Part shown: positions 31,649 through 41,700 of the stretch, in pieces
Position numbering within the stretch: the stretch's first letter is position 1
Layout: every line of letters starts with the position of its first letter
Origin: Butyricimonas paravirosa
GTDB lineage: Bacteria > Bacteroidota > Bacteroidia > Bacteroidales > Marinifilaceae
Length of the DNA: 64,000 nt
Assembly: GCF_032878955.1 (NCBI RefSeq)
Contig: NZ_CP043839.1
Coordinates: 62,001 to 126,000, forward strand
Direction of reading: 5' to 3'
Notes under the pieces: model-generated
Seen by the model: only the letters and a program-made list of their open reading frames with translations
Databases searched by the model: none
Told to the model about the DNA's origin: nothing
Position numbers and translations under genes: made by a program

Positions 31649-32026
31649 TTATATATGTTTATATTCTCTGAATTTTCTTTTTATTTCGATACGTTCACCA
31701 CCAAAGTTTATTAATAAGCCGTGGTCTGTATTGGTAGCGGTTAAATAATTTACTAATTGGGTTTCGTGTATGGGAAGGAGATGTTGTACCGCTTTAAGTT
31801 CAATGATTATTTTTCCTTCTACGATTATGTCCGCTCTAAATTCTCCTACAATTTCATTTTTGTAATATACATTTATAGGAGTTTCTGTATCTGCATGAAT
31901 ACCTTTTTCTTTTAATTCTATTATCAATGCTTTCTGATAAACATTCTCAAGAAAACCCGCAGCAAGATGTGTTCTTGCATCATAAGCACACTGAATAACA
32001 GTTTTTATCAGACTTTCTATTTCCAT
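31649..32026 (-). CDS. GxxExxY-family protein
   Basis: A 125-residue protein with the naming motif GFLENVYQKAL (G-x-x-E-x-x-Y) and a PD-(D/E)xK-nuclease-like core: EFRADIIVEGKIIIELKAV, where D and E-x-K could form an active site. The C-terminus has LLINFGGERIEIKR, typical for the family. The function is unknown. Such genes are scattered singly through Bacteroidota and other genomes. It is possibly coupled to a 38-codon upstream ORF. Confidence 0.88.
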   Translation of the reverse strand: MEIESLIKTVIQCAYDARTHLAAGFLENVYQKALIIELKEKGIHADTETPINVYYKNEIVGEFRADIIVEGKIIIELKAVQHLLPIHETQLVNYLTATNTDHGLLINFGGERIEIKRKFREYKHI

Positions 32027-32133
32027 ATTTCTTTTTTGTTCTTATGTTCTTCTGTCTTATAAACAAGATAATATGTCTCCTCTGTGTACGTTGGGGAATG
32101 CTCTTGTTTGTTGGGTTGAATCTTTTGTTCCAT
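32017..32133 (-). CDS. Possible 38-residue ORF upstream of the GxxExxY gene
   Basis: MEQKIQPNKQEHSPTYTEE..., starting at 32133 and ending with TAG at 32019-32017, overlaps the GxxExxY start by 10 bp in another frame. It is rich in Lys, Glu and Gln. No family was recognised; it could be a leader ORF or chance. Confidence 0.3.
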   Translation of the reverse strand: MEQKIQPNKQEHSPTYTEETYYLVYKTEEHKNKKEIWK

Positions 32134-32137
32134 ATTT

Positions 32138-32587
32138 TTATTCGTGTTTGTCAAAGATGAGTTCATATTTTCTTAATCTTCGTTTGGATTTAAATGTCCA
32201 TTTTTCCGAATTCCAGTAGGAGTATTCCACGGGAGTTGTATTGGCATAGATATGTTGAATCCATTTTCCCCAGAATTGAAGGTCATTGTCTTCAAACCTG
32301 TAATCATCTGGTTTATAATATTTACCGCATAGTTCAGATCCTTCTTCCAATACTATTTTGGTGTGGGGGTAGACGACATGAGTGGTGTCGTCCAATCGAG
32401 TGTCCATGTTTTCCTCGGTTCTCCAATTCCCATATAGCCGGAGCGTGTCGTAATTCACGATGATCCGGAGCGTGTCGTCTGTATTGTTAATCACGTGGTA
32501 CTCGTCCTGACACCAGTAATCGCATCCTGTAAATAGAATTGCTAGTAGGGAGAAAAGTAATGTTTTTAGTCGGTTCTTGTTTTTCAT
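32138..32587 (-). CDS. Hypothetical lipoprotein
   Basis: A 149-residue exported protein. The signal peptide ends in AILFTGCDYW, with Cys22 as the lipidation site. The rest has many Tyr, Trp and Asp residues and predicted strands (HVINNTDDTLRIIVNYDTLRL). No family was recognised. It lies 4 bp upstream of the 38-codon ORF and may be in the same transcript as the GxxExxY gene. Confidence 0.7.
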   Translation of the reverse strand: MKNKNRLKTLLFSLLAILFTGCDYWCQDEYHVINNTDDTLRIIVNYDTLRLYGNWRTEENMDTRLDDTTHVVYPHTKIVLEEGSELCGKYYKPDDYRFEDNDLQFWGKWIQHIYANTTPVEYSYWNSEKWTFKSKRRLRKYELIFDKHE

Positions 32588-32713
32588 GTTGTATTGTTAT
32601 TGGTTGCGTGTAATATAAAATGCCTGAGGTGTATCTTGTAACTACAAGTGTAATGCTTTTTAGGAGAATAAACAATCGAAGTGAAAATAATTTCTTGGTT
32701 TGAATTAAATCAC

Positions 32714-32785
32714 TAACTTTGTCGCTTGATCGGGTGGGATTTTCCCACCGCGGGATCACTTGACAAGTGGTTCCGGTTTAAATTT
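32714..32785 (+). promoter_or_regulatory. -7 box and two leader hairpins before fabG
   Basis: TAACTTTG (32714-32721) matches the -7 consensus. The implied leader of about 80 nt holds GGTGGGA/TCCCACC (32733-32739 with 32743-32749) and a CACTT/AAGTG hairpin at about 32757-32769. The hairpins could influence translation; no known riboswitch was recognised. Confidence 0.5.
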
Positions 32786-32807
32786 AGGTTTAAATAAAAC
32801 TGTAATT

Positions 32808-33554
32808 ATGAAGTTATTAGAAGGAAAGACCGCCATTATCACGGGGGCATCAAGAGGAATCGGAAAGGCTGTGGCATTGGAATTTGCCCGTCAAGGAGCG
32901 AACATCGCTTTCACCGATTTAAGATATGATGAAATAGCTCAGGAAACCGAAAAAGAAATTGCCGCTTTGGGTGTGAAAGCTAAAATGTTTGCTTCCAATG
33001 CTGCTGATTTCGCGGCTACGAATGCTACCGTGGATGAGATTGTTAAAGAATTCGGACGTGTAGATATACTTGTAAATAATGCTGGTATCACGAAAGACAC
33101 CTTGTTAATGCGTATGAGTGAGGAACAATGGGATGCCGTGATCAACGTGAATTTGAAATCTGTGTTTAATTTCACGAAAGCCGTGTCTGCCGTTATGTTA
33201 CGTCAGAAATCGGGTTCCATTATCAGCATGAGTTCCGTGGTAGGAGTGAGTGGTAATGCCGGACAAGCAAACTACGCTGCATCTAAAGCCGGGATTATCG
33301 GATTCACGAAGAGCGTGGCCAAAGAACTTGGCTCTCGTAATATTCGTGCTAACGCTGTTGCTCCGGGATTTATCATTACCGATATGACCGCACAATTGTC
33401 CGAGGACGTGCGTAAGGAGTGGGCTGCTAAAATTCCATTGAAGAGAGGCGGTACTCCGGAAGATATTGCAAAGGTATGCGTATTCTTGGCTTCTGATTTG
33501 TCTGCTTACGTGACAGGTCAGACAATCCACGTTTGTGGGGGAATGAATATGTAA
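32808..33554 (+). CDS. fabG: 3-oxoacyl-ACP reductase
   Basis: A 248-residue short-chain dehydrogenase, the NADPH-dependent beta-ketoacyl-ACP reductase of fatty-acid elongation. TGASRGIGKAVALEF (cofactor loop), NNAGITKDTLLMRM, SMSSVVG with the catalytic Ser, and YAASKAG (Tyr and Lys) are all typical of FabG, as is the ending YVTGQTIHVCGGMNM. ATG 32808 is chosen over an upstream in-frame TTG at 32760, because the family starts with MKLLEGKTAIITG. It is alone, not in a fab cluster. Confidence 0.93.
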   Translation: MKLLEGKTAIITGASRGIGKAVALEFARQGANIAFTDLRYDEIAQETEKEIAALGVKAKMFASNAADFAATNATVDEIVKEFGRVDILVNNAGITKDTLLMRMSEEQWDAVINVNLKSVFNFTKAVSAVMLRQKSGSIISMSSVVGVSGNAGQANYAASKAGIIGFTKSVAKELGSRNIRANAVAPGFIITDMTAQLSEDVRKEWAAKIPLKRGGTPEDIAKVCVFLASDLSAYVTGQTIHVCGGMNM

Positions 33555-33600
33555 TATCTGCCTAAAAGTTTGGTTATAATTGTCGTAGATGGAGACGGTA

Positions 33601-33632
33601 GGGGTATTGAAATTCAATACCCCATTTTTTTT
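33601..33632. terminator. Terminator shared by fabG and the histidine kinase gene
   Basis: GGGGTATTG (33601-33609) pairs with CAATACCCC (33615-33623), followed by ATTTTTTTT. The 3' arm overlaps the last codons of the kinase gene on the other strand. Confidence 0.85.
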
Positions 33633-35239
33633 ACCGGATGTTGAATTGTGAAACAGGAGCCTTCTCCAACTTTGGAGGTTACCGTGATTGTCCCTTTTAG
33701 ATGCTCTATGATTGTATGGCTGATTGCTAAGCCTAGTCCTGTTCCTTGAACAAAATTGTCACCTTTGTAGAATCGTTCGAAAATACGGTTCATCTTATCT
33801 TCGTCAATTCCGGTACCTGTGTCTTTCACGAAAATGGAAACCTGATCGTTATTCTGCTTGTAACCGAGTGTGACTGTTCCTTTGGAGGTGAACTTGATAG
33901 CATTGTTGATCAGGTTGTTAATGACTTGTTTTAAGCGTAGGGGATCGGTCGTGATGATCGTGTCGGTTGCAGGAAGGTCCAGAAGTAATTCTACCTCTTG
34001 CGGGACGTTTATTTGTTGGGCTCGTAGGATATTTTGTAATAGAGGCGTAAGCGGTTGTTCTGTTATGTTGAAAACCATCGTGTTGGATTCTATTTTTGAG
34101 AGATCGAGTATGTCGGATATAAGTGCCAGTAGCTGTTCGCAATTCAAGTGGATCAGTGATAAAAATTCTTTGATTTCCTCTTTCTTGAAGGCCATATCTC
34201 CATCAACCAGTAAATTGGAAAAGCCGACAATGGCATTTAATGGTGTCCGAATTTCATGACTCATGTTGGCGAGGAATGCACTTTTAAGTTTATCGCTTTG
34301 TTGTGCTTTGTCACGGGATTTGGTTAATTCTTCTTCAATTTTTTTGTGTTCCTGTGTACTCATGCAGACGCCAACGAGCCGGAAAGGAATTTGTGTTCCT
34401 TGTCCGAGATAAGAAGATTGAGCCTCGAACCATTCCCATTTTCCGTCTCCCCGATGAAGACGGTAGCTCACAGGATCTTCGATAAAATTCCCTTGGGCTT
34501 GGAGTGTGAGTGCTTCGAGTACTCCGGTTATGTCATCGGGATGTACCAATTGGGCAAATTGTTCGTTTGTCAGCGTACAATCCCCGGCCGGAATGTCAAG
34601 ATGTTCGAAATAACGGGGATCAATAGTCATCAGATTACATTTCGTGTCATATGACCAGGGAAATATCTTCGTGCGACGTAAAGCCATATTTAACACGTAT
34701 TCTTGGGTAAGTTCCGTCACGACGTTGCGAAACGTGAATATGATACAATTTGAGCCTTTTTCTACGATAACATTTTTGAAATAACCTTTCGCTAGAAAAG
34801 AGGTCGTGTTGATGGTCCCGTAAATGAACGTGTCAGGTGGGAGCGTAACTTCCTGCTCGTCTTTTTGCAGGCGCCCTAAGAGTTCGTCCAGAATATTGAT
34901 ATTCTCATGGGAAATTGAAAATACTTCCCGAATGTTTTTATTCTTTATGTCTTGTTTCTGTATTCCTAGTTCGGCTGCGGCCTGATGATTTACTTGTTTG
35001 ATACTTCCATTCGGGGCTAATAGTATAAATCCAGCCGGTACGGAATCAAGAAGTTCACGAGCGAACTTTTGTTGCGTGTCTAATTGCTTTTCCTTTACCA
35101 GTCTTTCGTGTTTCCGTTTTCGTGCTATCAAGTAGAAAACGAGGGAGAGAATGACGATAGCGGCCAATAGAATAATGTTTAATATTATACTGTATCGAAT
35201 AGACGCGTCGCTAGTGAATAAATTTATCTGGTCAATCAT
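33614..35239 (-). CDS. PAS-domain sensor histidine kinase
   Basis: A 541-residue membrane kinase. One transmembrane helix (about 17-40), a PAS domain (about 60-165), a second PAS/PAC region (about 190-305, with WEWFEAQ), then HisKA with the phospho-acceptor in FLANMSHEIRTPLNAI. HATPase_c follows: N-box NLINNAIKFTSKG, G1 DTGTGID, G2 GTGLGLAI. There is no receiver domain and no response regulator nearby. It overlaps the AraC gene upstream by 4 bp, so the two are co-translated and probably work together. Confidence 0.92.
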   Translation of the reverse strand: MIDQINLFTSDASIRYSIILNIILLAAIVILSLVFYLIARKRKHERLVKEKQLDTQQKFARELLDSVPAGFILLAPNGSIKQVNHQAAAELGIQKQDIKNKNIREVFSISHENINILDELLGRLQKDEQEVTLPPDTFIYGTINTTSFLAKGYFKNVIVEKGSNCIIFTFRNVVTELTQEYVLNMALRRTKIFPWSYDTKCNLMTIDPRYFEHLDIPAGDCTLTNEQFAQLVHPDDITGVLEALTLQAQGNFIEDPVSYRLHRGDGKWEWFEAQSSYLGQGTQIPFRLVGVCMSTQEHKKIEEELTKSRDKAQQSDKLKSAFLANMSHEIRTPLNAIVGFSNLLVDGDMAFKKEEIKEFLSLIHLNCEQLLALISDILDLSKIESNTMVFNITEQPLTPLLQNILRAQQINVPQEVELLLDLPATDTIITTDPLRLKQVINNLINNAIKFTSKGTVTLGYKQNNDQVSIFVKDTGTGIDEDKMNRIFERFYKGDNFVQGTGLGLAISHTIIEHLKGTITVTSKVGEGSCFTIQHPVKKMGY

Positions 35240-36174
35240 GATATTTTGCGTGTTGTGTTGTTTAATTGATTGTTCCTGTATTCCCGCGGAGACATCTTCA
35301 TGATACGTTTAAAGAATTTCGTGAAGGCGGGTGGAGAGGAAAAATTCAGACTATAACCGATTTCTTGTATGGTTTTGGTACTTGAAACAAGTAGGGATTT
35401 TGCCAGCGTGATCACGTAATAGTCGATCCATTCCCCGGCAAATTTTCCACTTGCAACATGAATGACTGATGATAGGTATTTAGGAGTCAGGCATAATTTG
35501 TTCGCGTAGAAAATAATGTCACGTTCTTTGAGGTGATATTCTTCAACGAGGGTGATGAAACGGTTGAATATGCTATCGGGGTGTGATAACTCGAAATTTT
35601 TATCTTGCATATGACGGTAAACGAAATTGTAGAGATCGTAAAATAAAGCATGTGCTAGTTTATGTACGGCTAGTTCAGAAAAATGAGGATTCAGTTTATC
35701 TGTTTTCCTAGATAGCAATGAATAATATGATTCCAATAGTTTAATTTCATCCTCATTGAGTCCGACTACCGGATGATATTGCATTTTGAACCGCAAGGGA
35801 ATCATTTCTTGACATTTCTCTTTAAAATAGTCTGGCGAAATGAAAATAATCCTCGCTTCGTAATCCGGTGTTGTATGAATCGGTTTGATGACTTGTTTGG
35901 GTAGCACGACAATCAAGTGATTCTTTTTAATACGATAGTTTTGGGTGTTGATCATGATTTCTGTTTCTCCCCGGGTGCAAAGCGAGAAAGAACAGGTTTC
36001 TGTCACGATGATCCCCTGTTTCTTAATTTCTTCTCCAATGAATGCTTTTTCATTGGTCACGTGGTTATAAATGATTAGACTTTCCGAGGTATAATCCGGG
36101 GATACCCGCCGGGCGAGTTCCTTGATGTTGATAGTCGTGGATTCTTTCATTTTTCCATCTAAATAGTTAGGCAA
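35236..36174 (-). CDS. AraC-family transcription regulator
   Basis: A 312-residue protein with a cupin-like N-terminal half (about 30-165) and a C-terminal double HTH (about 205-300: YANKLCLTPKYLSSVIHVASGK, then IGYSLNFSSPPAFTKFFKRIMKMSPREYR). It lacks a receiver domain, so it is not a hybrid response regulator. ATG 36150 is a possible alternative start. Coupled (ATGA) to the PAS histidine kinase gene. Target genes are not evident; the divergent lipoprotein gene 36451 is the nearest candidate. Confidence 0.9.
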   Translation of the reverse strand: MPNYLDGKMKESTTINIKELARRVSPDYTSESLIIYNHVTNEKAFIGEEIKKQGIIVTETCSFSLCTRGETEIMINTQNYRIKKNHLIVVLPKQVIKPIHTTPDYEARIIFISPDYFKEKCQEMIPLRFKMQYHPVVGLNEDEIKLLESYYSLLSRKTDKLNPHFSELAVHKLAHALFYDLYNFVYRHMQDKNFELSHPDSIFNRFITLVEEYHLKERDIIFYANKLCLTPKYLSSVIHVASGKFAGEWIDYYVITLAKSLLVSSTKTIQEIGYSLNFSSPPAFTKFFKRIMKMSPREYRNNQLNNTTRKIS

Positions 36175-36450
36175 AGGAATGAATAATCTACTATATATCC
36201 AACGGTATTCCGACGTTTAGTTTATTTATACCGTCCTAAAGGAAACTAATAATTTATTGACGATTCATGCGCTTTATCCGGGAAGTTCTTTTTTCTCGAT
36301 GACCGTTTGGTTATTTCCCGGAATATTTCTACTTTTAAAACATCGTATTTGAATGGTTGCCGAAAAGTCAGGCCGTGATTGTGGCTCACTTTTTGTAAAC
36401 TTAAAATAAAACAAACAAGTAATTTCATGGAAAGGCGTGTAAAATATAAG

Positions 36451-37410
36451 ATGAAAGCCGGGCTAAAGATAGTCGGGGCGTTCTTATTTGTGGGCTTTTT
36501 AGCCTCATGTAGTAGTTACAAAGTGCTGAATATAGACGTGTTGCATCCGGGAGAGCTGAATATCGGAAACAAGAATGCACAAATTTTGTTTATCGACCGG
36601 AAATTGGTGCATGAGTCGGATTCTCTCTCTGCGTACCAGTTGTTTGCTAGTTTGCGGTTACGGAGAGACGAGGTTGTCAATCATTTCTATAATGGGGTGC
36701 GTGACGGGTTACGTAACGGGGTACAACCTATCTTACTGGTTAAAGGGTTGGGATTGAACACGGGATATATTCCGGACGGGTATACCCCTGCACCGATTTC
36801 CCCGGCAGGTATTGCCGCATTGGAAAAGATTTCCGGACAAACATATGTTCTCTCGGTGGAATATTGTAAGTTCGGGTTGGATGGTGCGAGTCGGTTGATG
36901 CTTGATACCAATCTTTTCGTGCGTTTATATGACCCGGATGGTGTTGTGGTGGATTCCGCAACTACTCATAAATTGGATGATGTGGACGAGACGCTGTTCG
37001 AGGGAAATAATTATGATATAATATGTAATTTCTTCTACAATAACGGGGTGAAGTACGCGGAACGTTTGACGCCGACATGGAAACCCGAACAACGTAGGAT
37101 TTACACGAATAACCGTCTGTTGAATCTCGGTTACTATCATTTTGAGAACGAGAATGATGAAGAGGCTCAGCGGATATGGAATGCGGCCTTGAACCTGAAG
37201 CCCAGGGTAGCGGCTCGTGCCGCGGTGAACTTGGCATGGTTCTATGAAAAAGATGGTAACTTTTCGTCAGCAAAAGCTTTATTGGAGGCGGCTTTGAAAA
37301 CATTACAAGCAAATAACATCAATGACAACTTGTCCGTATATATTACGGATTACATAAAGCGTTTAGAGAAACGTATCAAGGATGAAACCAAAATTATGGA
37401 ACAGTTATAA
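36451..37410 (+). CDS. Lipoprotein with TPR-like C-terminus (DUF6340-like)
   Basis: A 319-residue lipoprotein. The signal peptide MKAGLKIVGAFLFVGFLASC places the lipidated Cys at 21. ATG 36427 would add eight residues and is also possible. The first 200 residues are a beta-rich domain resembling the Bacteroidales DUF6340 family as I recall it (NAQILFIDR..., NHFYNGVRDGLRNG). Residues about 220-310 have helical repeats of TPR style (LGYYHFENENDEEAQRIW, AAVNLAWFYEKDG). Function unknown. The alcohol dehydrogenase gene starts 13 bp downstream. Confidence 0.75.
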   Translation: MKAGLKIVGAFLFVGFLASCSSYKVLNIDVLHPGELNIGNKNAQILFIDRKLVHESDSLSAYQLFASLRLRRDEVVNHFYNGVRDGLRNGVQPILLVKGLGLNTGYIPDGYTPAPISPAGIAALEKISGQTYVLSVEYCKFGLDGASRLMLDTNLFVRLYDPDGVVVDSATTHKLDDVDETLFEGNNYDIICNFFYNNGVKYAERLTPTWKPEQRRIYTNNRLLNLGYYHFENENDEEAQRIWNAALNLKPRVAARAAVNLAWFYEKDGNFSSAKALLEAALKTLQANNINDNLSVYITDYIKRLEKRIKDETKIMEQL

Positions 37411-37423
37411 ACGATTTTAAAGC

Positions 37424-38581
37424 ATGAGAAATTTCGATTATTACAATCCCGTGAAAATTCTTTTCGGGAAAGGAAAAATTGCCGAGATCGCAAAATGGAT
37501 TCCGAAAGGGATGAAAGTTATGATGACCTACGGTGGTGGAAGCATCAAGAAAAACGGTGTCTACGAACAAGTGATGGATGCGTTGCAAGGGTTTGATATT
37601 GTAGAGTTCGGGGGTATTGAGCCGAACCCGAAATACGAGACTTTGATGCGGGCCGTGGAATTGGCAAAACAGGAAAACGTGGGATTTCTTCTAGCTGTAG
37701 GAGGAGGTTCCGTGATTGACGGGACGAAATTTATTGCTGCTGCAACTTGTTTCGAGGGGAATGAACCTTGGGACATCGTGGCAAAAGGCGCACGGGTGAA
37801 TGCGGCACTTCCGTTGGGTGCTGTACTGACCCTTCCGGCTACAGGATCGGAAATGAATAGTGGCGGTGTGATCACTCGCCAGTCCACTTTGGAAAAATTG
37901 GCGTTTAATTCTCGCCATGTGTTCCCGAAATTCTCTGTACTGGACCCGATGGTAACTTATTCATTGCCCATGAAACAAGTGGCTAACGGGGTGGTTGACA
38001 CTTTCGTGCATGTCATGGAACAATATTATACTTTCCCGGAACAAGCTGAGATTCAAGATCGTTTCTCTGAATCAATCTTGAAGACTTTGATTGAGTTGGG
38101 ACCGAAGTTGATTCATGCCGAGAAACCGAATTATGAAGATCGGGCCAACTTCATGTGGGCAGCCACGATGGGGTTGAACGGTTTGATTGCCTGCGGGGTA
38201 TCGCAAGACTGGTCAACTCACCATATCGGTCATGAATTGACCGCTTTCAACGGGTTGGATCATGGAATCACGCTGGCGATCGTTTTACCGGGAGTGATGA
38301 ATGCCACGAAAATTAAACGTCGTGAGAAATTGTTGCAATATGCCGCACGTGTGTGGAATATTGACACAGATCAGCCCGATGCTGCCGATCAAGCGATTGC
38401 CCGTACGGAACAATTTTTCAATGAATTGGGCGTGAAGACCCGCCTGTCTGATTATGGCGTGGGTATCGACACGATCGACCGTATTGAAAAGCGTTTCCGT
38501 GAACGGGGGGATTTTGCTCTAGGTGGTATCGATGATGTGAACGTGGATAATGTGAGAGCGATATTAACTTCAAGACTTTAA
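37424..38581 (+). CDS. Iron-containing alcohol dehydrogenase (YqhD/BdhA-like)
   Basis: A 385-residue group III alcohol dehydrogenase, close in length to E. coli YqhD and clostridial butanol dehydrogenases. The opening NFDYYNPVKILFGKG and the cofactor loop AVGGGSVIDGTKF are typical. Metal ligands are in GVVDTFVHVMEQY and STHHIGHELTAFNGLDHG. It reduces aldehydes such as butanal with NADPH, helping detoxification or redox balance. It lies 13 bp after the lipoprotein gene. Confidence 0.92.
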   Translation: MRNFDYYNPVKILFGKGKIAEIAKWIPKGMKVMMTYGGGSIKKNGVYEQVMDALQGFDIVEFGGIEPNPKYETLMRAVELAKQENVGFLLAVGGGSVIDGTKFIAAATCFEGNEPWDIVAKGARVNAALPLGAVLTLPATGSEMNSGGVITRQSTLEKLAFNSRHVFPKFSVLDPMVTYSLPMKQVANGVVDTFVHVMEQYYTFPEQAEIQDRFSESILKTLIELGPKLIHAEKPNYEDRANFMWAATMGLNGLIACGVSQDWSTHHIGHELTAFNGLDHGITLAIVLPGVMNATKIKRREKLLQYAARVWNIDTDQPDAADQAIARTEQFFNELGVKTRLSDYGVGIDTIDRIEKRFRERGDFALGGIDDVNVDNVRAILTSRL

Positions 38582-38582
38582 T

Positions 38583-38735
38583 AATTGAAAATGGAGAATT
38601 GAAAATGGAAAATGGCAAAAGTGTCTTTTTTCAAATTCAATTCTCCATTTTATTTTGTTTACAGAAATTGAAAATCGACTTTTAGTTCAGGATTAATCCC
38701 TCTAATTTTCAATTTTCAATTTTCAATTTTCAATT
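38583..38735. repeat. Heptamer arrays and inverted repeat before the addA-like gene
   Basis: Left array: AATTGAA, AATGGAG, AATTGAA, AATGGAA, AATGGCA (38583-38617). Right array: AATTTTC four times plus AATT (38704-38735). Part of the left array is complementary to TTCAATTCTCCATTTT near 38637-38652, giving a terminator-like foldback after the dehydrogenase. The right array ends 4 bp before the addA-like ATG. Confidence 0.85.
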
Positions 38736-38739
38736 GCCT

Positions 38740-41700
38740 ATGTTGCGTGTATATCGGGCCTCAGCCGGTGCGGGGAAGACGTTTGCTTTAACGATGGAAT
38801 ATTTCAAGATCGTTTTCAATGTTTCTTCTGAGTATAAAAATGTGCTTGCCGTGACCTTTACCAATAAGGCCACGGAAGAAATGAAATCCCGTATCGTGCG
38901 GGAATTGAACAAGCTGGCGGAAGGTCAGAAGAGTGATTACCGGGAGGAACTTAAACGGACGCTGAAATTGACAGACGATCAGGTAAGGGAACGGGCCGGA
39001 GTGTTACGTACTTTGATTCTGCACGATTACGGGCGGTTATCCGTGACGACAATTGATCGTTTTTTTCAACGGGTAATCAAAGCGTTTACCCGTGAACTGG
39101 GGATATTTCCCGGTTATAATGTCGAGTTGGATAGTGACTACGTGTTACAGCGAGCCGTGGATCAAGTGATGCAACGCATGAATAAGGATAAGGAGCTAAG
39201 GGCGTGGATTACCGAGTTGATGAGTGATAGCGTGGAGGATGCCAAATCGTGGAGCGTGAAGAGTAAGATCGCGGAGCTGGGGAAGGAGTTGTTTGGAGAG
39301 AGTTATATGCTCTTCGACAAGGATGTGAGGGACAAGTTTAACGATCGAGGATTCCTGAAAGGTTATAAGATGTTCTTGCAAGGTGTGATCTCCCGTTTCG
39401 AGGATCGCATGGAGATGTTCGGTCAGTCTGCTTGCCGGAATATCGAGGAGAATGGATTGCATGCGGAAGATTTTAAAGGAGGGAAACGAAGTTTTATAAA
39501 TTATTTTTACAAATTGCGGGATAAGAGTCTGGATAAGATTCCCGATTCTGCCCGAAAAGCAATAGATAATCCGGATGAATGGGTGACCAAAAAGCATGAT
39601 CCGTCGATCCGGACATTGATTGAGCATATCTACCCGGAACTGAATACGAACTTGCGGGAAAGTGTCGAGTTTTATGACGAGAATTTTCGGGATTACGTGT
39701 CTGCGGTTTTGCTCTCGAAGAATCTTTACCAATTGGGGATTCTGAATGACTTGTACGGGGAGGTGAGAGATTATTGTGACGAAAAAGGACTCATGTTACT
39801 GAGTGACACCACCCGTTTACTTAACATGCTGATTGCCGGGAATGATACTTCTTTCTTGTTCGAGAAAACAGGGAATTTCTACAAGCATATCATGATTGAC
39901 GAGTTTCAAGACACCTCGACCATGCAATGGGGAAACTTCCTGCCACTTGTCGTGAACACGCTTTCCGAGGGAGGAAGGGCTATGATCGTGGGGGACGTGA
40001 AACAAAGTATCTATCGATGGCGTAACGGGGACTGGCGTTTGTTGGCGGAAGGGGTAGAGCGTGATTTGGCTACTTTCGGTACAGATAACGTGATTCTAGA
40101 GCATAATTGGCGGAGTTACAAGGAGGTCGTGGAATTCAATAATCGGTTCTTTATCCTGGCTGCACGGCAATTAAAGGAGTTGTATGACAATGAATGTGGA
40201 GAAGAGAATGTTTATTCCCGTTCGATCACAGAAGCTTATTCCCGGCCGGAGCAACTTGTGAGCCGTTCGGGAAGTGGGTACGTGGAGATTCGTTTCAGTG
40301 GGGAAAAACAAGAAGAGGGGAGTGATGCGGAGATCATGGACTCTATCGTGGATGTTGTCAATGACACGATGTACCGGGGTGGAGAACTGAAAGACTGTGT
40401 GATTCTTGTGCGTAACGGTAAAGAAGGTGCTTTCGTTGCCGATTACTTGATAGAATATAACAAGCGGGAGAATATTCCTTTTCCGATACCTTTTATATCT
40501 AATGATTCGCTATACGTTTCCTCGTCGCCTTACGTGGAATTAATTATTAACGTGCTACGTTACATGGTGGAACCGTATGACGCGGTGAATCGAACGGTGT
40601 TGCTTTATAATTACCGAACTTTTGTCAGGGGTGAAGATACTTCACGGGAAGATGTTCTTTTCAAAGCCGGTAGTACGGACGAGAGTTTTCTTGACACGAT
40701 CGACTTGCCGTTTTTACGGGAGCCGGAGAAACTGACATTTAGTTCCTTGTTCGAGATCACGGAGACGATTATCGAGGCTTTCGGTTTACGGGTTAGGATG
40801 GAAGAATTGCCTTACTTGATCGCTTTCCAAGATATTCTCTTTGATTACGAGAAAAACAACACGAACAGTATTCCTATTTTTCTTGAATGGTGGGAGAAGG
40901 AAAAGGATAAAAAAGTGTTATCTACTTCGGAAGAAGTGGATGCCGTGCGAATTCTCACGATACATAAATCCAAAGGGTTGGAATTTAAAACGGTTATTAC
41001 TCCTTTCTGCGCCTGGGATCTTGATGATACCCGTCACGGGCGCCGGATATGGTGTCAGAATCGAGAGGAGGGGTTTAGGGATTTGGAGTATGCACCATTG
41101 AACTATTCCTCTAAACTGGCAGATAGTCATTTCCGGGAGGATTACCTCAGTGAGCACATGAAGGCTTATGTTGACAACTTGAATCTGCTTTACGTGGCGT
41201 TCACGCGGGCGGAACGGGAGTTGTATGTTCTGCCTTACGCACCCAAGATAACGAAAGAAGGGAAACCGTCAGATATTGGTGCTTTTCTCTTTCAAGTTTT
41301 GGAGGCAAGCGGGATGCCGGAATGGAATTCCGAGAATTCGAGCTTGATCATCGGGGAGAAACAGTTGATAGCCGGTAAGGAAAAAATAGAAGACGATCAT
41401 ACATTAAGTCTGGCGGAATATCCGATTTATGAATTGAACGAGCGGGTGAGTGTCCGGTATAAATATGAAGATTACACGGACCCGGAGACAGTAGAGATTT
41501 CTGCCGTTGACGAAGGGAAGATATTACATGAGATATTCCGCCGTATCGAGACGGTGGATGATGTCGATCGGGCGGTAAATGATATGTATCATTCGGGTTT
41601 ACTTACCTTGGTGGAAAGGGAGAATTACCGGGAGCAGGTGGTGTCTTATTTGAATAACCCAGTCCATTCGGCATGGTTTGATGGTCGATATAAGGTTATT

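Noticed and set aside
36246..36428. A 60-codon minus-strand ORF between the AraC and lipoprotein genes
   Set aside because: No family, low-complexity charged composition, and it overlaps the likely promoter of the plus-strand lipoprotein gene.
341..38735. Repeat arrays as CRISPR
   Set aside because: Units are 7-11 bp in direct contact with no unique spacers, and no cas gene is present.
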